Positions 1-7,389 of a DNA stretch of 64,000 bases are shown here, piece by piece. The notes beneath the pieces were generated by a model. It was not told the DNA's origin, did not search any database, and worked only from the letters and a program-made list of their open reading frames with translations. The stretch lies in the NCBI GenBank assembly GCA_002825465.1, contig PJER01000001.1:124001-188000 (forward strand), given 5' to 3'. Origin of the DNA: Candidatus Thorarchaeota archaeon MP8T_1 (GTDB lineage Archaea; Asgardarchaeota; Thorarchaeia; Thorarchaeales; Thorarchaeaceae). Positions within the stretch are counted from its first letter, which is position 1; each line of letters opens with the position of its first letter. Made by a program: the position numbers and the translations under genes.

Positions 1-414
1 ACATTCTCCTTTTCAGAGTCGGACCCTGACAGTAGCCCTACCTCCTTTTGTAGTGTTCTTATGGACCATTATAGTATAGCAGTGTGAACTCGATTAGTGG
101 CATTAGCTCCTCTGCTGCGTACTCTGGTTTTCGAATCCTTGCTGGGCGTTCATTGATTTCCATTTTTTCTGGCTTCATTGTATTCTTGCATCCTACAGCA
201 GTCCATTTCAAAACTGCTTGCAAGTGATATCTTGTACAAAACGAATACATTTTTTTCGACAACATAAGATACTCAATATGGATTAGACCCTGTTGAAAAG
301 GAGGAACCATTGCAGGTTTTTTATGCAAAACAAAAGAATGGTACCTTCTCAAATCCAAATTCAAGATGCATATTGAGTTTCTACCTTCACTTTAAACACA
401 TTTTGCACTCATTT
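1..414. other. No supported gene; weak minus-strand frame
   Basis: The first 414 bases hold no gene I can support. A minus-strand frame at 59-364 (101 codons from a TTG) has no Shine-Dalgarno sequence and no recognisable domain. Its second half reads rather like protein (INERPARIRKPEYAAEEL), so it could be a fragment or decayed gene. The rest is AT-rich spacer downstream of the aminotransferase gene. Confidence 0.3.
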
Positions 415-1551
415 TCATTTTTTCGTCACTTGTTTTAGGAGTTCAGAAATCTTTTCTAATGCAGGTTCAAGATGCTTAGGGTCACTCCCAAATCCAATTC
501 GTACATACCCCGGAACCTCGAAATGCTCACCAGGAGAAATAAGAACACTCTTCTCGTTCATCAGACGAAGGACCAAGTCATAGGATGACAAGCCTGTATT
601 CTGTTTGATGAAACAAATTGCTGCTGCTTCGGGTGGTACAGCTTCTAGAATATCAGAGTGAGAGTCAATCCATTTCTCCATGATTGCCCAGTTTCGTCGA
701 ACGACTTCTCGGGTCCGTTTCTCAATCTTAGCTTGCACTTCGGGATGGAGTGCTATAGTTGCCATCCAGTCACTTGCCTTAGATGGACAGATGGTAGTAT
801 AATCAGAGTAGGTCCAGAGCTCTTTCGCAACTTGCTCAGTTGGACAGACAACCCAACCAATCCTGAGACCTGGCAATCCGTATGCCTTTGAAAGACTAGA
901 GGTGATGAGAACCTTATCATACATGCTGTAAACAGAGGGAGCCTTCTCAGGCTTGAGTTCTGCACCTCGATAGATCTCATCAGAAACTATCCAAGCGTCA
1001 TTGTCAGCAGCGATGTCTATTATGGCTTTCAAGTCCTCAGTACCAATGATAGCACCAGTTGGATTGTTGGGATTACAGATAGCAATTGCACCGGTCTTCT
1101 TAGAAACGACAGATTTCAACTGCTCAATATCAGGAGACCATTTTCCTCCTGTCATGCGAAGATTGAACTTCTTGACATCTACGCCCATGTTCCTCCAGAT
1201 TCCACCAATCTGCATGTAATTTGGCACCATGAAGACAAAATCCCGCTTGCTAGGGTGCTCCTGAAACAACCACCAACTAACAAGGAAGTTTGCTTCAGCA
1301 CCACCATTTGTAACCATGATATGGTCAGGAGTAGTGCCAGTGTAATAGTGAGAGATTGCTTCGCGTAAACCATCAGTTCCATTTGTCTGAGAGTATCCTA
1401 ATTGGGTGTTCAAGAGTTGTTCCCGCAGTTCAGGAGTGTCGAGAAGTTCTTTGATCCTTAACGGTTCGACTCCACTCTCACTCAGATTGAACTCAACACG
1501 ATGTTCGTTCTCAGACTGCATTCTCTCAAGTTCAAATGGTTTCAGATTCAT
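415..1551 (-). CDS. PLP-dependent aminotransferase, class I/II
   Basis: A fold-type I aminotransferase that moves an amino group between an amino acid and a 2-oxoacid through pyridoxal phosphate; cytosolic. The family motifs are visible: NPNNPTG near residue 162, DEIYRG near 193, the Schiff-base lysine in SSLSKAYGLPGLRIGW near 224, and a C-terminal GYVRIGFG with the carboxylate-binding arginine. The length (378 residues) is normal. I chose the ATG at 1551 because GGAG lies about nine bases upstream; a TTG two codons earlier is possible. The motifs resemble aspartate/aromatic or valine-type enzymes, but the substrate cannot be read from sequence. The gene stands alone, so the neighbours do not help. 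Confidence 0.9.
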   Translation of the reverse strand: MNLKPFELERMQSENEHRVEFNLSESGVEPLRIKELLDTPELREQLLNTQLGYSQTNGTDGLREAISHYYTGTTPDHIMVTNGGAEANFLVSWWLFQEHPSKRDFVFMVPNYMQIGGIWRNMGVDVKKFNLRMTGGKWSPDIEQLKSVVSKKTGAIAICNPNNPTGAIIGTEDLKAIIDIAADNDAWIVSDEIYRGAELKPEKAPSVYSMYDKVLITSSLSKAYGLPGLRIGWVVCPTEQVAKELWTYSDYTTICPSKASDWMATIALHPEVQAKIEKRTREVVRRNWAIMEKWIDSHSDILEAVPPEAAAICFIKQNTGLSSYDLVLRLMNEKSVLISPGEHFEVPGYVRIGFGSDPKHLEPALEKISELLKQVTKK

Positions 1552-1617
1552 TTTCAATAACTCCAGAAAACGATGAAGAATGCTTGTCGAAGTCCTATTT
1601 CAAATCTACCCTAGATA

Positions 1618-1965
1618 CTAGAATTCATCTTCAACTCGTTCATCATCTGGTGCAAGAATGGGAATAACATATGTCTGAATGTAACCTGTGTCTGGATCAT
1701 ACGAAGAACGTTTCAGAGAACTGGCAAACATTCTATCCAGTGGAACATTATCATCAGAACTGGTGAGGATGTTCAATTGTGCTCCTGTTGGTGTAATGAA
1801 GAGAGTCGCAGTTTCGACAGTGCCAGACCTCTCAAGTCGACTAATCCCCTCCATGACCTCTGTAGCCAATTCGACTGCAGCAATATACATTGCATCCTTT
1901 TCAGGGGATGGTCTCAAATCCTGAATCATGAACTCCATGACTCTAGGATCGACATTCAACTCCAT
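1618..1965 (-). CDS. Hypothetical cytosolic protein, 115 aa
   Basis: I do not recognise this protein. It is acidic, with no signal peptide or membrane segment. An amphipathic N-terminal half (around EKDAMYIAAVELATEVMEGI) is followed by probable beta strands (TATLFITPTGAQLNILTSS) and an acidic tail ending VEDEF. The frame extends upstream to a TTG at 2001, but the ATG at 1965 (MELNVDPR) looks more natural. Its layout suggests a small alpha/beta domain. It lies 66 bases from the aminotransferase start and may be co-oriented with it by chance. Real-gene status is likely but function is unknown. Confidence 0.6.
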   Translation of the reverse strand: MELNVDPRVMEFMIQDLRPSPEKDAMYIAAVELATEVMEGISRLERSGTVETATLFITPTGAQLNILTSSDDNVPLDRMFASSLKRSSYDPDTGYIQTYVIPILAPDDERVEDEF

Positions 1966-2032
1966 ATGCTTGAGTATTACATGATAGTATAAAATCTCCA
2001 AGGAAATTAAAGGGAATCAAAACAAGGTGTGA

Positions 2033-2069
2033 GGAGCACCCGTGTTGGCAGGCACACGGATACCCCTCC
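2033..2069 (-). terminator. Hairpin behind microprotein gene pair
   Basis: A two-part stem: GGAG (2033-2036) with CTCC (2066-2069) encloses CCGTGT (2040-2045) with ACACGG (2054-2059). It lies 37 bases past the stop of the 31-residue microprotein. A related hairpin follows the second copy at 2542-2580, with the same lead-in GGTGTGAG. It could be a terminator, a 3' processing element or part of a structured RNA. Confidence 0.5.
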
Positions 2070-2105
2070 TTTATTCGTGAATAGCAATGGCTGATGTTAC
2101 GACCT

Positions 2106-2201
2106 CTATCTATTGTAGAGGTAAGCATAAGCCAATGCATCAGTAGTCTGATACTTTTTAGCCCGTTTGAGCTTCCTTCTCTCATTCTTTTCTAGTGCCA
2201 T
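2106..2201 (-). CDS. 31-aa basic microprotein, copy 1
   Basis: A very short gene with a strong case. A perfect Shine-Dalgarno GGAGGTGA lies seven bases before the ATG at 2201. The product is lysine/arginine-rich at first (ERRKLKRAKKYQ) and ends TTDALAYAYLYNR. A second copy of exactly the same length lies at 2618-2713 and keeps Q-x-T-D-A, A-Y and a final Y in register. The start overlaps the stop of the upstream 37-residue frame (TGATG), so translation is probably coupled. The function is unknown. The basic half could bind nucleic acid or a membrane surface, and the aromatic tail could be a docking motif; both are inference. A hairpin follows. Confidence 0.6.
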   Translation of the reverse strand: MALEKNERRKLKRAKKYQTTDALAYAYLYNR

Positions 2202-2314
2202 CACACTTCACCTCCGTGTTCAAGATCGTAGTACAGGGAATCAAGCGTGTTGAGTCCCGGATTTCCATTCCCTTTCCTGCTGAGGGACTTCAAGTTCTTT
2301 GGATCATCAGCCAT
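2201..2314 (-). CDS. 37-aa microprotein coupled to copy 1
   Basis: This frame starts with ATG at 2314, ten bases after GGAG, and sits directly on a leader that is also found before the second 31-residue microprotein. The product starts MADDPKNLKSLSRKG and ends LDSLYYDLEHGGEV. It is unrelated by eye to the 31-residue protein, whose start overlaps its stop by one base. The ribosome site for the next gene lies inside this gene's last codons, a typical coupling arrangement. There is no family match that I know of. The shared leader and coupling support translation, but coding status is less sure than for its neighbour. Confidence 0.5.
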   Translation of the reverse strand: MADDPKNLKSLSRKGNGNPGLNTLDSLYYDLEHGGEV

Positions 2315-2410
2315 TTTCCTGCAACTCCTAACCCACGCACTCGACTCTCTCCGAATCGTAATCCGTAAGTATGTATTTTGTAATAGTATTACATGATATA
2401 AGTATTGTGT
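2315..2410 (-). promoter_or_regulatory. Promoter with GTAAT operator, module 1
   Basis: On the minus strand a TATA-like TACTTATATCA (2394-2404) is followed at once by the near-perfect palindrome GTAATACTATTAC (2380-2392), then by a leader ending in GGAG before the ATG at 2314. The same order and spacing recur before 2713. An inverted repeat just downstream of TATA is where archaeal repressors commonly bind, so this is a candidate operator. Confidence 0.55.
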
Positions 2411-2541
2411 AAGAAAGCGTATGAACAGAATTTTCAAAAATTGTGGTAAAAATTCTCAATGCCAGATCAGAGGTATGTATCTTTACACATATGTAAAAGA
2501 AAGAAACGTGAATTTTGAAAATAATAACCAAAAATGGGTGT

Positions 2542-2580
2542 GAGAAGAACCCGTGACGGCAGGGTCCACGGACTCCTCTC
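2542..2580 (-). terminator. Hairpin behind microprotein copy 2
   Basis: CCGTG (2551-2555) pairs with CACGG (2567-2571), flanked by GAG (2542-2544) and a CTC-rich strand. It lies 38 bases past the stop of the second microprotein and resembles the hairpin at 2033-2069 in position and in part of its sequence. It is either a terminator or a duplicated structured RNA element. Confidence 0.45.
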
Positions 2581-2617
2581 TTGTAAACTTGAATTGCTCC
2601 AACAGCAGCCAAGAGAT

Positions 2618-2713
2618 CTAATTTCTGTACATGTAAGCATGAGTAATTGCATCAGTACTCTGGATCTTCCTAGCGTGTTTTCGCTTCTTTATCTCGCTTT
2701 TTGAAATCGCCAT
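2618..2713 (-). CDS. 31-aa basic microprotein, copy 2
   Basis: A paralogue of the 2106-2201 gene with identical length. It starts at ATG 2713 behind TTAGGAGAT and reads MAISKSEIKKRKHARK then QSTDAITHAYMYRN. The substitutions between the copies are mostly conservative (K/R, L/I, L/M), while the two genes differ at many bases. That pattern fits selection on the protein rather than a fresh duplication of non-coding DNA. Here no 37-residue partner precedes it; the leader runs straight into this gene. The promoter has the same TATA box and GTAAT-type palindrome. Confidence 0.6.
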   Translation of the reverse strand: MAISKSEIKKRKHARKIQSTDAITHAYMYRN

Positions 2714-2810
2714 TTTATCTATCTCCTAACCTACGCACTCGACTCTTTGTGAGTCGTAATACGTAAGTATGTAATTTGTAATACTATTACTTGATATAAG
2801 TATTATTAGA
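2714..2810 (-). promoter_or_regulatory. Promoter with GTAAT operator, module 2
   Basis: A minus-strand TATA-like TACTTATATCA (2792-2802) is followed by GTAATAGTATTAC (2778-2790), a palindrome with six-base arms around one base. The leader to ATG 2713 matches module 1 nearly base for base, including a GAGTCGAGTGCGT stretch. TATA-to-start distance is about 85 bases in both modules. Confidence 0.55.
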
Positions 2811-3065
2811 GCGAGCTTATGAACAAATAATTATAAAATAGTGAATCAACTGATCTTTCAAAGGGTCAGAAACTGAAAAAAATAGCAGGTCCATAATGGG
2901 TCTAAGAATTACCAGAAAACTTCGCAATTTAGTGATTTGTGAACACAATCATCAATGAAAGATTAATCATGAATATTTATTAGATGAAACTAATCATCTT
3001 TCGAATTATTAATTGTCAAAAACTGAATTTCTTCAAACGGATGTCTGCAAGGAGGAGGACGACGG
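2811..3065. other. AT-rich spacer, nothing recognised
   Basis: This spacer separates the minus-strand microprotein promoter from the plus-strand secreted-protein gene. It holds a possible TATA box for the latter (ATTTATTAG near 2976) and its Shine-Dalgarno AAGGAGGAGG just before 3066. A 20-codon frame from 2899 has no support. Confidence 0.4.
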
Positions 3066-4166
3066 ATGATGGGAAATAAGAAACTAGGAATCACGCTGAT
3101 ACTGATAGTTCTATTTTCATTATCCGTGAGCAACAATGATACACTAGTGTCTGCACAAACACAGAAAGACTGGAGCCCAGAGATTGGCGAACGATTCAAT
3201 TGTATGAACACAGTCGCATGGAGTCATGATTATGGTACACTAAACGGTTGGTCATTGCTCTGTGCTGAAACTCTCCCCGAAGTGGGCATTCTCGAGACTT
3301 GGAGCGATATTCCAAATCCAAATACTACGTTTTACAATGAGGAGTTTGACTTCATAGGTAGCTCTGTGTTTGAGGCTGTCTTTTCTAGTCACATATTCCA
3401 AGGTCAGGATCAGCATTGGTTCAATTACATCCTCCCGAACAGGAATGCATCCGTCTTTGAGTCCCTACTTGAAACACTGACAGTTGGTCCATGGAACCAT
3501 ACAATAAATCCCCAGTATTTTGAAGATGAGGATACACCTTCCCCTACTTATTGGGGATATGACTATTCATTCTCTCATGAGGAATACTCGTATAATGTGA
3601 GTGTTACTTACTGGATTACTGCTGGATATGGACCTGAGGAACACTACTCAGGTGTGATACGTGAGGGATGGATCAAAATCTACAATATCTCACTTGGGGA
3701 AGAAGTCCAAATGAGACGTATACGATGTTCCCCCGGTGGTCCAGCAATTACCAGCCAAAGGTTCTATCATTCTGGAGAGTTGATAGGACAGGATGACATT
3801 GGAGAATATACCGAGGGTGAGATCAATAACATACTAAGTTGGGGCCCGATATTCCTACCAAACGGTGTCACAGCAAGTTATAGCATACGTATGAACGGGA
3901 CAGTTGTCTTTCCTGAACAAACACATTTAATGTCACCCCACTGGACGATGTTAGATGCATCGTCGGTGAACTTCTCTGTAGATGGTCTTGACGCAGGTGT
4001 CTATAACTTCACTATTTTAGTGAGAGACTATACTCACAACATGTGCACGAGCACATTCATCCTCACGGTAAAGCCATACCTGTATACAAATGAAATCATC
4101 ACTGGATTCAGCATAGTGGCACTGATTGGTATAGGTGTCTACTATTTCAGGAGAAGACAAACCTAA
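3066..4166 (+). CDS. Secreted membrane-anchored surface protein
   Basis: An extracytoplasmic protein of unknown role. A signal peptide covers roughly residues 1-30 (LGITLILIVLFSLSVS, then a small-residue region ending SAQ). A long ectodomain follows, rich in aromatic residues and NxS/T sites. An Ig/PKD-like stalk covers about 270-335 (GVYNFTILVRDYTHN). One C-terminal helix (IITGFSIVALIGIGVYYF) with an RRRQT end stops transfer, leaving almost no cytosolic part. The Shine-Dalgarno AAGGAGGAGG precedes ATG 3066; ATG 3069 is equally possible. I see no catalytic motif in the ectodomain. It could be a binding or S-layer-associated protein. Confidence 0.75.
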   Translation: MMGNKKLGITLILIVLFSLSVSNNDTLVSAQTQKDWSPEIGERFNCMNTVAWSHDYGTLNGWSLLCAETLPEVGILETWSDIPNPNTTFYNEEFDFIGSSVFEAVFSSHIFQGQDQHWFNYILPNRNASVFESLLETLTVGPWNHTINPQYFEDEDTPSPTYWGYDYSFSHEEYSYNVSVTYWITAGYGPEEHYSGVIREGWIKIYNISLGEEVQMRRIRCSPGGPAITSQRFYHSGELIGQDDIGEYTEGEINNILSWGPIFLPNGVTASYSIRMNGTVVFPEQTHLMSPHWTMLDASSVNFSVDGLDAGVYNFTILVRDYTHNMCTSTFILTVKPYLYTNEIITGFSIVALIGIGVYYFRRRQT

Positions 4167-4220
4167 TCATTGGTTATCTTCGACGACTAACCAAGATTCC
4201 GGAATAAGACAAAAAAGAGA

Positions 4221-4239
4221 TGAGTCCTTGAAGGACTCA
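4221..4239. terminator. Hairpin between convergent genes
   Basis: A perfect seven-base stem TGAGTCC / GGACTCA with loop TTGAA, placed between the ends of the plus-strand gene stopping at 4166 and the minus-strand gene stopping at 4248. It probably serves both. Confidence 0.5.
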
Positions 4240-4247
4240 AGATTCTG

Positions 4248-4760
4248 CTAGAAGTCACCCTCTTCTTCCACAGTCTTCTTCACACCGGTATAGATTGAGC
4301 TATAACTAGTAAGTTTCCACTGTCCAGAGGAGTTCTTTTCCAGTGACACTGGAGTGGGCATGTCTTTACCACCACTCTGAATGAAGATCTTTAGACCTTT
4401 GCCTTTTTCCTCTTTCTTGACAACGGTCATTGTCAAATTGCTTTTGTCAAACTTGTAACTGTTGGTATTTGTTCCACCAACATACGAGCGAGCTATGTTC
4501 CTATTGTTCTGAAATTGACCAATGCCATATCTGGAAGTAGTTCCGAGTTTTAGTCCAGAGGGAGAACTCCCTGATTCAACGCAATGACGCTTTGATACAA
4601 CAACTGTCATCATTGCATCTGCAAGCTCGGGATCCTTTTCGATATTCAGAGCTGCAATCAGATAGTACATGATTGCGTCCTCTGGTTTTCCTGCATCCTT
4701 CTCCCATTCAGACTTAAACTTGGAAAATGAAGTAATCATTGATTTTGTAACTTTTCCCAT
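4248..4760 (-). CDS. DUF6935-like protein
   Basis: A cytosolic protein of unknown function. From memory of the family, the layout matches DUF6935-type proteins. There is a helical N-terminal part with an A-x2-Y-Y-L-I-A-A-L segment and a central ARSYVGGTNTNSY, corresponding to the family's RSYF-GATP-NNY stretch. Then come a strand-rich end with FIQSGGKDMPTPVSL (the family's SGGADSPRP stretch) and GQWKLTSYSSIYTGVK. All four come in the family order. The ATG at 4760 is the only good start. This assignment is by eye; the family is mainly bacterial, so transfer is possible. No operon partner is apparent. Confidence 0.55.
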   Translation of the reverse strand: MGKVTKSMITSFSKFKSEWEKDAGKPEDAIMYYLIAALNIEKDPELADAMMTVVVSKRHCVESGSSPSGLKLGTTSRYGIGQFQNNRNIARSYVGGTNTNSYKFDKSNLTMTVVKKEEKGKGLKIFIQSGGKDMPTPVSLEKNSSGQWKLTSYSSIYTGVKKTVEEEGDF

Positions 4761-4818
4761 GTCAAATCACTGTAGTTTTGTGAACGTCTACATAAAAAAA
4801 GGTTAGGCGCTTCTATAC

Positions 4819-5379
4819 CTAGACAATGTCGATGAGAACTCTATCCCCTCTGACTAATCCCCAGCTAAGAAACTTTAGTTGAGCCCACCGTTCGTAAGCA
4901 ATGTTCCAGAAATGTGTGAGTGAGCTGAAGTATAATGTCAGAATAATGCCATGAGAAACAACGAGAATGTCTTTGTTGTCAAACATGAGGTTGATTCGTC
5001 GGATTCCTTCAAAAAAACGGCTCAGTGCATCTTCTCCGGACTCCCAGTCTGGTACATTCTTTTCCCAGTCTATTAATGTCTGAAGAACACGAGCTCGATA
5101 TTCTTTATTCGTGAGTTGAGTCTTATGGTCTCGATGAAGCTCATCCAACTCTGGGAGTTCATATGTCTGTACCTGCAATTCATTTGCAATTATATCTGCA
5201 GTCTGCCTTGCTTTGGTTTCACTCGAGTGAATAATACCATCCATCTTACTGAAAACCTGAGACTTTGATAATTCCAAAGTGCTATTTCGTCCGGCATCGG
5301 TAATTTCCCAGTCTCTAACTGGTTTGGTCAGATCAATACCGGTCTCCGCATGACGAAGTAGGTACATTGAGTTTGTCAT
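4819..5379 (-). CDS. Histidine phosphatase family protein
   Basis: A branch-1 histidine phosphatase (phosphoglycerate-mutase fold) that removes or moves phosphate through a phosphohistidine. The RHAE motif with the nucleophile His10 is near the N-terminus (YLLRHAETG). The second arginine site is in HSSETKARQTADI (Arg58), and the second catalytic histidine is in VVSHG (His143). At 186 residues it is a compact single domain. Both catalytic histidines are present, so it should be active. The substrate is not predictable: phosphoglycerate, alpha-ribazole phosphate and others share this fold. The gene is divergent from the membrane/zinc-ribbon gene at 5659. Confidence 0.85.
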   Translation of the reverse strand: MTNSMYLLRHAETGIDLTKPVRDWEITDAGRNSTLELSKSQVFSKMDGIIHSSETKARQTADIIANELQVQTYELPELDELHRDHKTQLTNKEYRARVLQTLIDWEKNVPDWESGEDALSRFFEGIRRINLMFDNKDILVVSHGIILTLYFSSLTHFWNIAYERWAQLKFLSWGLVRGDRVLIDIV

Positions 5380-5466
5380 GACTCTTCTCTCCGAGTTCTC
5401 TTGTTACATCAACAAAAAACATACGACTTCAAAAGGGGCGGATGACAACAAAGAACCAATTGGGTG

Positions 5467-5492
5467 TGGTAACTGATGATAGTTAGTTACCA
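5467..5492. promoter_or_regulatory. Inverted repeat in divergent promoter region
   Basis: TGGTAACT (5467-5474) and AGTTACCA (5485-5492) are perfect eight-base arms ten bases apart. They lie between the divergent phosphatase and membrane zinc-ribbon genes, about 90 bases upstream of the phosphatase start. A candidate operator; no regulator is identified. Confidence 0.4.
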
Positions 5493-5658
5493 TGATTCCT
5501 CATCGACATCCGCATTTCTGTGATGTATTCATTGTACTAAAGCCTTCGCATCCTTGTAAGAAGAGAGTTTTTTACCTAATGATTCCAATTATTCATCAGA
5601 AAGTGGTACAATCTGATTGGAGTGGCGAAATGTGCAAATACGTGAGAAGTCAAAGAAA

Positions 5659-6306
5659 ATGGCTTCAGTTTTGTCAGCTCTGCTAGTCCATGGATTTCTT
5701 TTATTGAGCGTTACAGCTATTCCTGGCTTCCAATTTCCCTTCTCTCTCTTTTTTTCTCTTTTCTACTTCTATTATCCAATACTGTTGTATACACTAATTC
5801 TTGGTACATTTATTATGAGCACTATAATGGGGGTTTTGCAGTACATAGCATCAAAATATGTGTGGAACAGGAATATTGTTCGAAGGTGGATTCCGATGCT
5901 GGGATCAGGTTTAGGGTTAACAATTATACTCCAACCACTTTACATTACAATCTATTTCTACCTCTTTGATTTTTACACCTATTATTATGCCATCAGATAC
6001 ATACTCGCTTACTTCTTGATTCTAGGATACATATTCCTTTTCGGTTTCATTGGCTGGATATTTTCGAGATTTTACGAAGAAGAAGGGGTTGAAAAGATGA
6101 AACCACAGGTAATTAGGAAACCTCACTTTGAAGAAGGAACACTCAGTGTATGTAATAGATGTGGAGCATCGCATCATTATATGAAAAAGGACATCTCCAA
6201 TAATGGAATAGTCAAATGTTTTAGCTGTGGGAAGGAATTTATGATTTCTAGCACTGATAAATTACTGGAGAGGCTAGAAAAGTCAAGTGAATCAATTGAA
6301 TTATGA
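5659..6306 (+). CDS. Membrane protein with C-terminal zinc ribbon
   Basis: About four hydrophobic segments fill the first 150 residues; one reads PYLILLYTLILGT-like and another ILAYFLILGYIFLFGFIGWIF. A charged linker follows. Then comes a soluble zinc-ribbon: C-N-R-C, a spacer of about 18 residues, and C-F-S-C (VCNRCGASHHY and VKCFSCGKEF). It is probably an integral membrane protein with a cytosolic zinc knuckle, a layout common among archaeal proteins of unknown role. I chose ATG 5659 (MASVLSALL) over an upstream TTG at 5617. No transport or enzymatic motif is visible. Confidence 0.65.
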   Translation: MASVLSALLVHGFLLLSVTAIPGFQFPFSLFFSLFYFYYPILLYTLILGTFIMSTIMGVLQYIASKYVWNRNIVRRWIPMLGSGLGLTIILQPLYITIYFYLFDFYTYYYAIRYILAYFLILGYIFLFGFIGWIFSRFYEEEGVEKMKPQVIRKPHFEEGTLSVCNRCGASHHYMKKDISNNGIVKCFSCGKEFMISSTDKLLERLEKSSESIEL

Positions 6307-6317
6307 ATAATCGTTTA

Positions 6318-6764
6318 TCAAGCATGGATACGTACAACTGACTCAAATTCACTGACAACATAGTAGCTATCGATATCCACACAGATGATTGCGCAATCAG
6401 GTGAGTTAACAAAATCGGTGAGAGAAGGATGTCGCTCTAGTAATAATGATGTGTACTTTTCTCTATCATCACCTGTGGTATCCACTGCAGATCCTACAGC
6501 TGTAATAGAGGTTGTTTCATTGAAGCTGCTATCATAGACATCTCTATCATCAATGATGAGCGTCACCCGTGGATTAGCCATCATATTTTGATACTTCAAC
6601 CTCTGTCGCATTGTTGCAAAAAACAGTTTGTCCAATTTTTCTGCAAATGCAAAAGACACTAGACAGGAATATGGTTCATCATTCTTGGATGTACCTAACA
6701 CTGCAATCTTTTGACCCTTCAGGACTCTGATGATTCGCTCTCGCACTTCAGGTTTAATCTTCAT
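6318..6764 (-). CDS. Pyridoxamine 5'-phosphate oxidase-like FMN-binding protein
   Basis: A small split-barrel flavoprotein-like enzyme. The N-terminal strand pattern IAVLGTSKNDEPYSCLVSFAF, then KLFFATMRQRLKYQNMMANPRVTLIIDD, is the classic start of this fold: the first barrel strands, with R-Q-R-L-K-Y-x-N-x-x-x-N-P-R-V as the flavin phosphate-binding stretch. It probably works as a dimer in the cytosol. Members reduce or oxidise flavin/F420/heme-type substrates, and the substrate here is unknown. The length (148) is normal. It converges with the upstream gene, 11 bases between stops. Confidence 0.8.
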   Translation of the reverse strand: MKIKPEVRERIIRVLKGQKIAVLGTSKNDEPYSCLVSFAFAEKLDKLFFATMRQRLKYQNMMANPRVTLIIDDRDVYDSSFNETTSITAVGSAVDTTGDDREKYTSLLLERHPSLTDFVNSPDCAIICVDIDSYYVVSEFESVVRIHA

Positions 6765-6868
6765 GATGATCAGCTCTAACTATTACTAATCAAGGATAAG
6801 AATCATTTCTTAATTGTGTGATGATAAACCACACCTAAAAATTAATAACAATAGTTAACATATTAGTC

Positions 6869-7348
6869 TTGGTGTGGGGCATTTTGCAATTTCCAAAAAT
6901 CAAAGCTGAGAATTTAAACAAGGAAGAAATAGAGATTCCAGACCAATTGACTGGAGATCCACGACTACTGATTGTTGCATTTCAACAATGGCACCAGCGA
7001 GTGGTTGATAGTTGGATTCCATATCTATTGGAACTTGTCAAAGAGTTTCCGGGTTTTGATTTTTATGAACTCCCAACAATTCGAAAAATGAATTATCTCT
7101 ATAGAAGATTTATTGATGGAGGAATGAGAGCTGGTATCCCATCAAGAGAAACTAGGAGAAGAACAGTCACACTCTACATTGACAAAGAACCATTCAAAGA
7201 GGCTCTTGATATTACAACTGAAGAAACAATCTATCTCTTTCTAATTGATTCCGAAGGAATGGTCACTTGGAATAGTGATAGTGAAATTTCTAGAGAGAAA
7301 GCACTGAGTCTTAGAGAAGCTATCAGTAAAATGCAAACTGAAAAGTGA
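6869..7348 (+). CDS. ATP10/thioredoxin-fold-like protein
   Basis: A soluble protein of 159 residues with a thioredoxin-like alternation of strands and helices. It contains LLIVAFQQWHQRVVDSWIP, then FYELPTIRKMNYLYRRFIDGGMR, then IYLFLIDSEGMVTWNSD. This recalls the ATP10-like family (strand, W-x-P helix, R-rich helix, and a closing LvDxxGkIxW motif). There is no CxxC pair, so a redox role is unlikely. The start is a TTG (6869) or the adjacent GTG (6872), with no Shine-Dalgarno, so the message may be leaderless. In mitochondria ATP10 aids ATP synthase assembly; here the role is unknown. Confidence 0.55.
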   Translation: MVWGILQFPKIKAENLNKEEIEIPDQLTGDPRLLIVAFQQWHQRVVDSWIPYLLELVKEFPGFDFYELPTIRKMNYLYRRFIDGGMRAGIPSRETRRRTVTLYIDKEPFKEALDITTEETIYLFLIDSEGMVTWNSDSEISREKALSLREAISKMQTEK

Positions 7349-7360
7349 AATAAAAACGAG

Positions 7361-7379
7361 TGGCGGGATGGTCCCGCCA
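7361..7379. terminator. GC-rich bidirectional hairpin
   Basis: TGGCGGGA / TCCCGCCA is a perfect eight-base stem with a three-base loop. It lies between the convergent gene ending at 7348 and metG ending at 7390, and is far more GC-rich than its surroundings. Confidence 0.6.
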
Positions 7380-7389
7380 TCATCGAGTA

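Larger units (their letters stand above)
2030..2810 (-). repeat. Tandem duplication of microprotein module
   Basis: Two direct copies of promoter, leader, microprotein and hairpin lie head to tail at about 2030-2410 and 2540-2810. Promoter and leader are the best conserved parts. Copy 1 carries an extra 37-residue frame between leader and microprotein. Confidence 0.6.

Noticed and set aside
5492..5686. Plus-strand frame of 64 codons before the zinc-ribbon membrane gene
   Set aside because: It overlaps that gene's start in another frame, has no ribosome site and begins in an inverted repeat.
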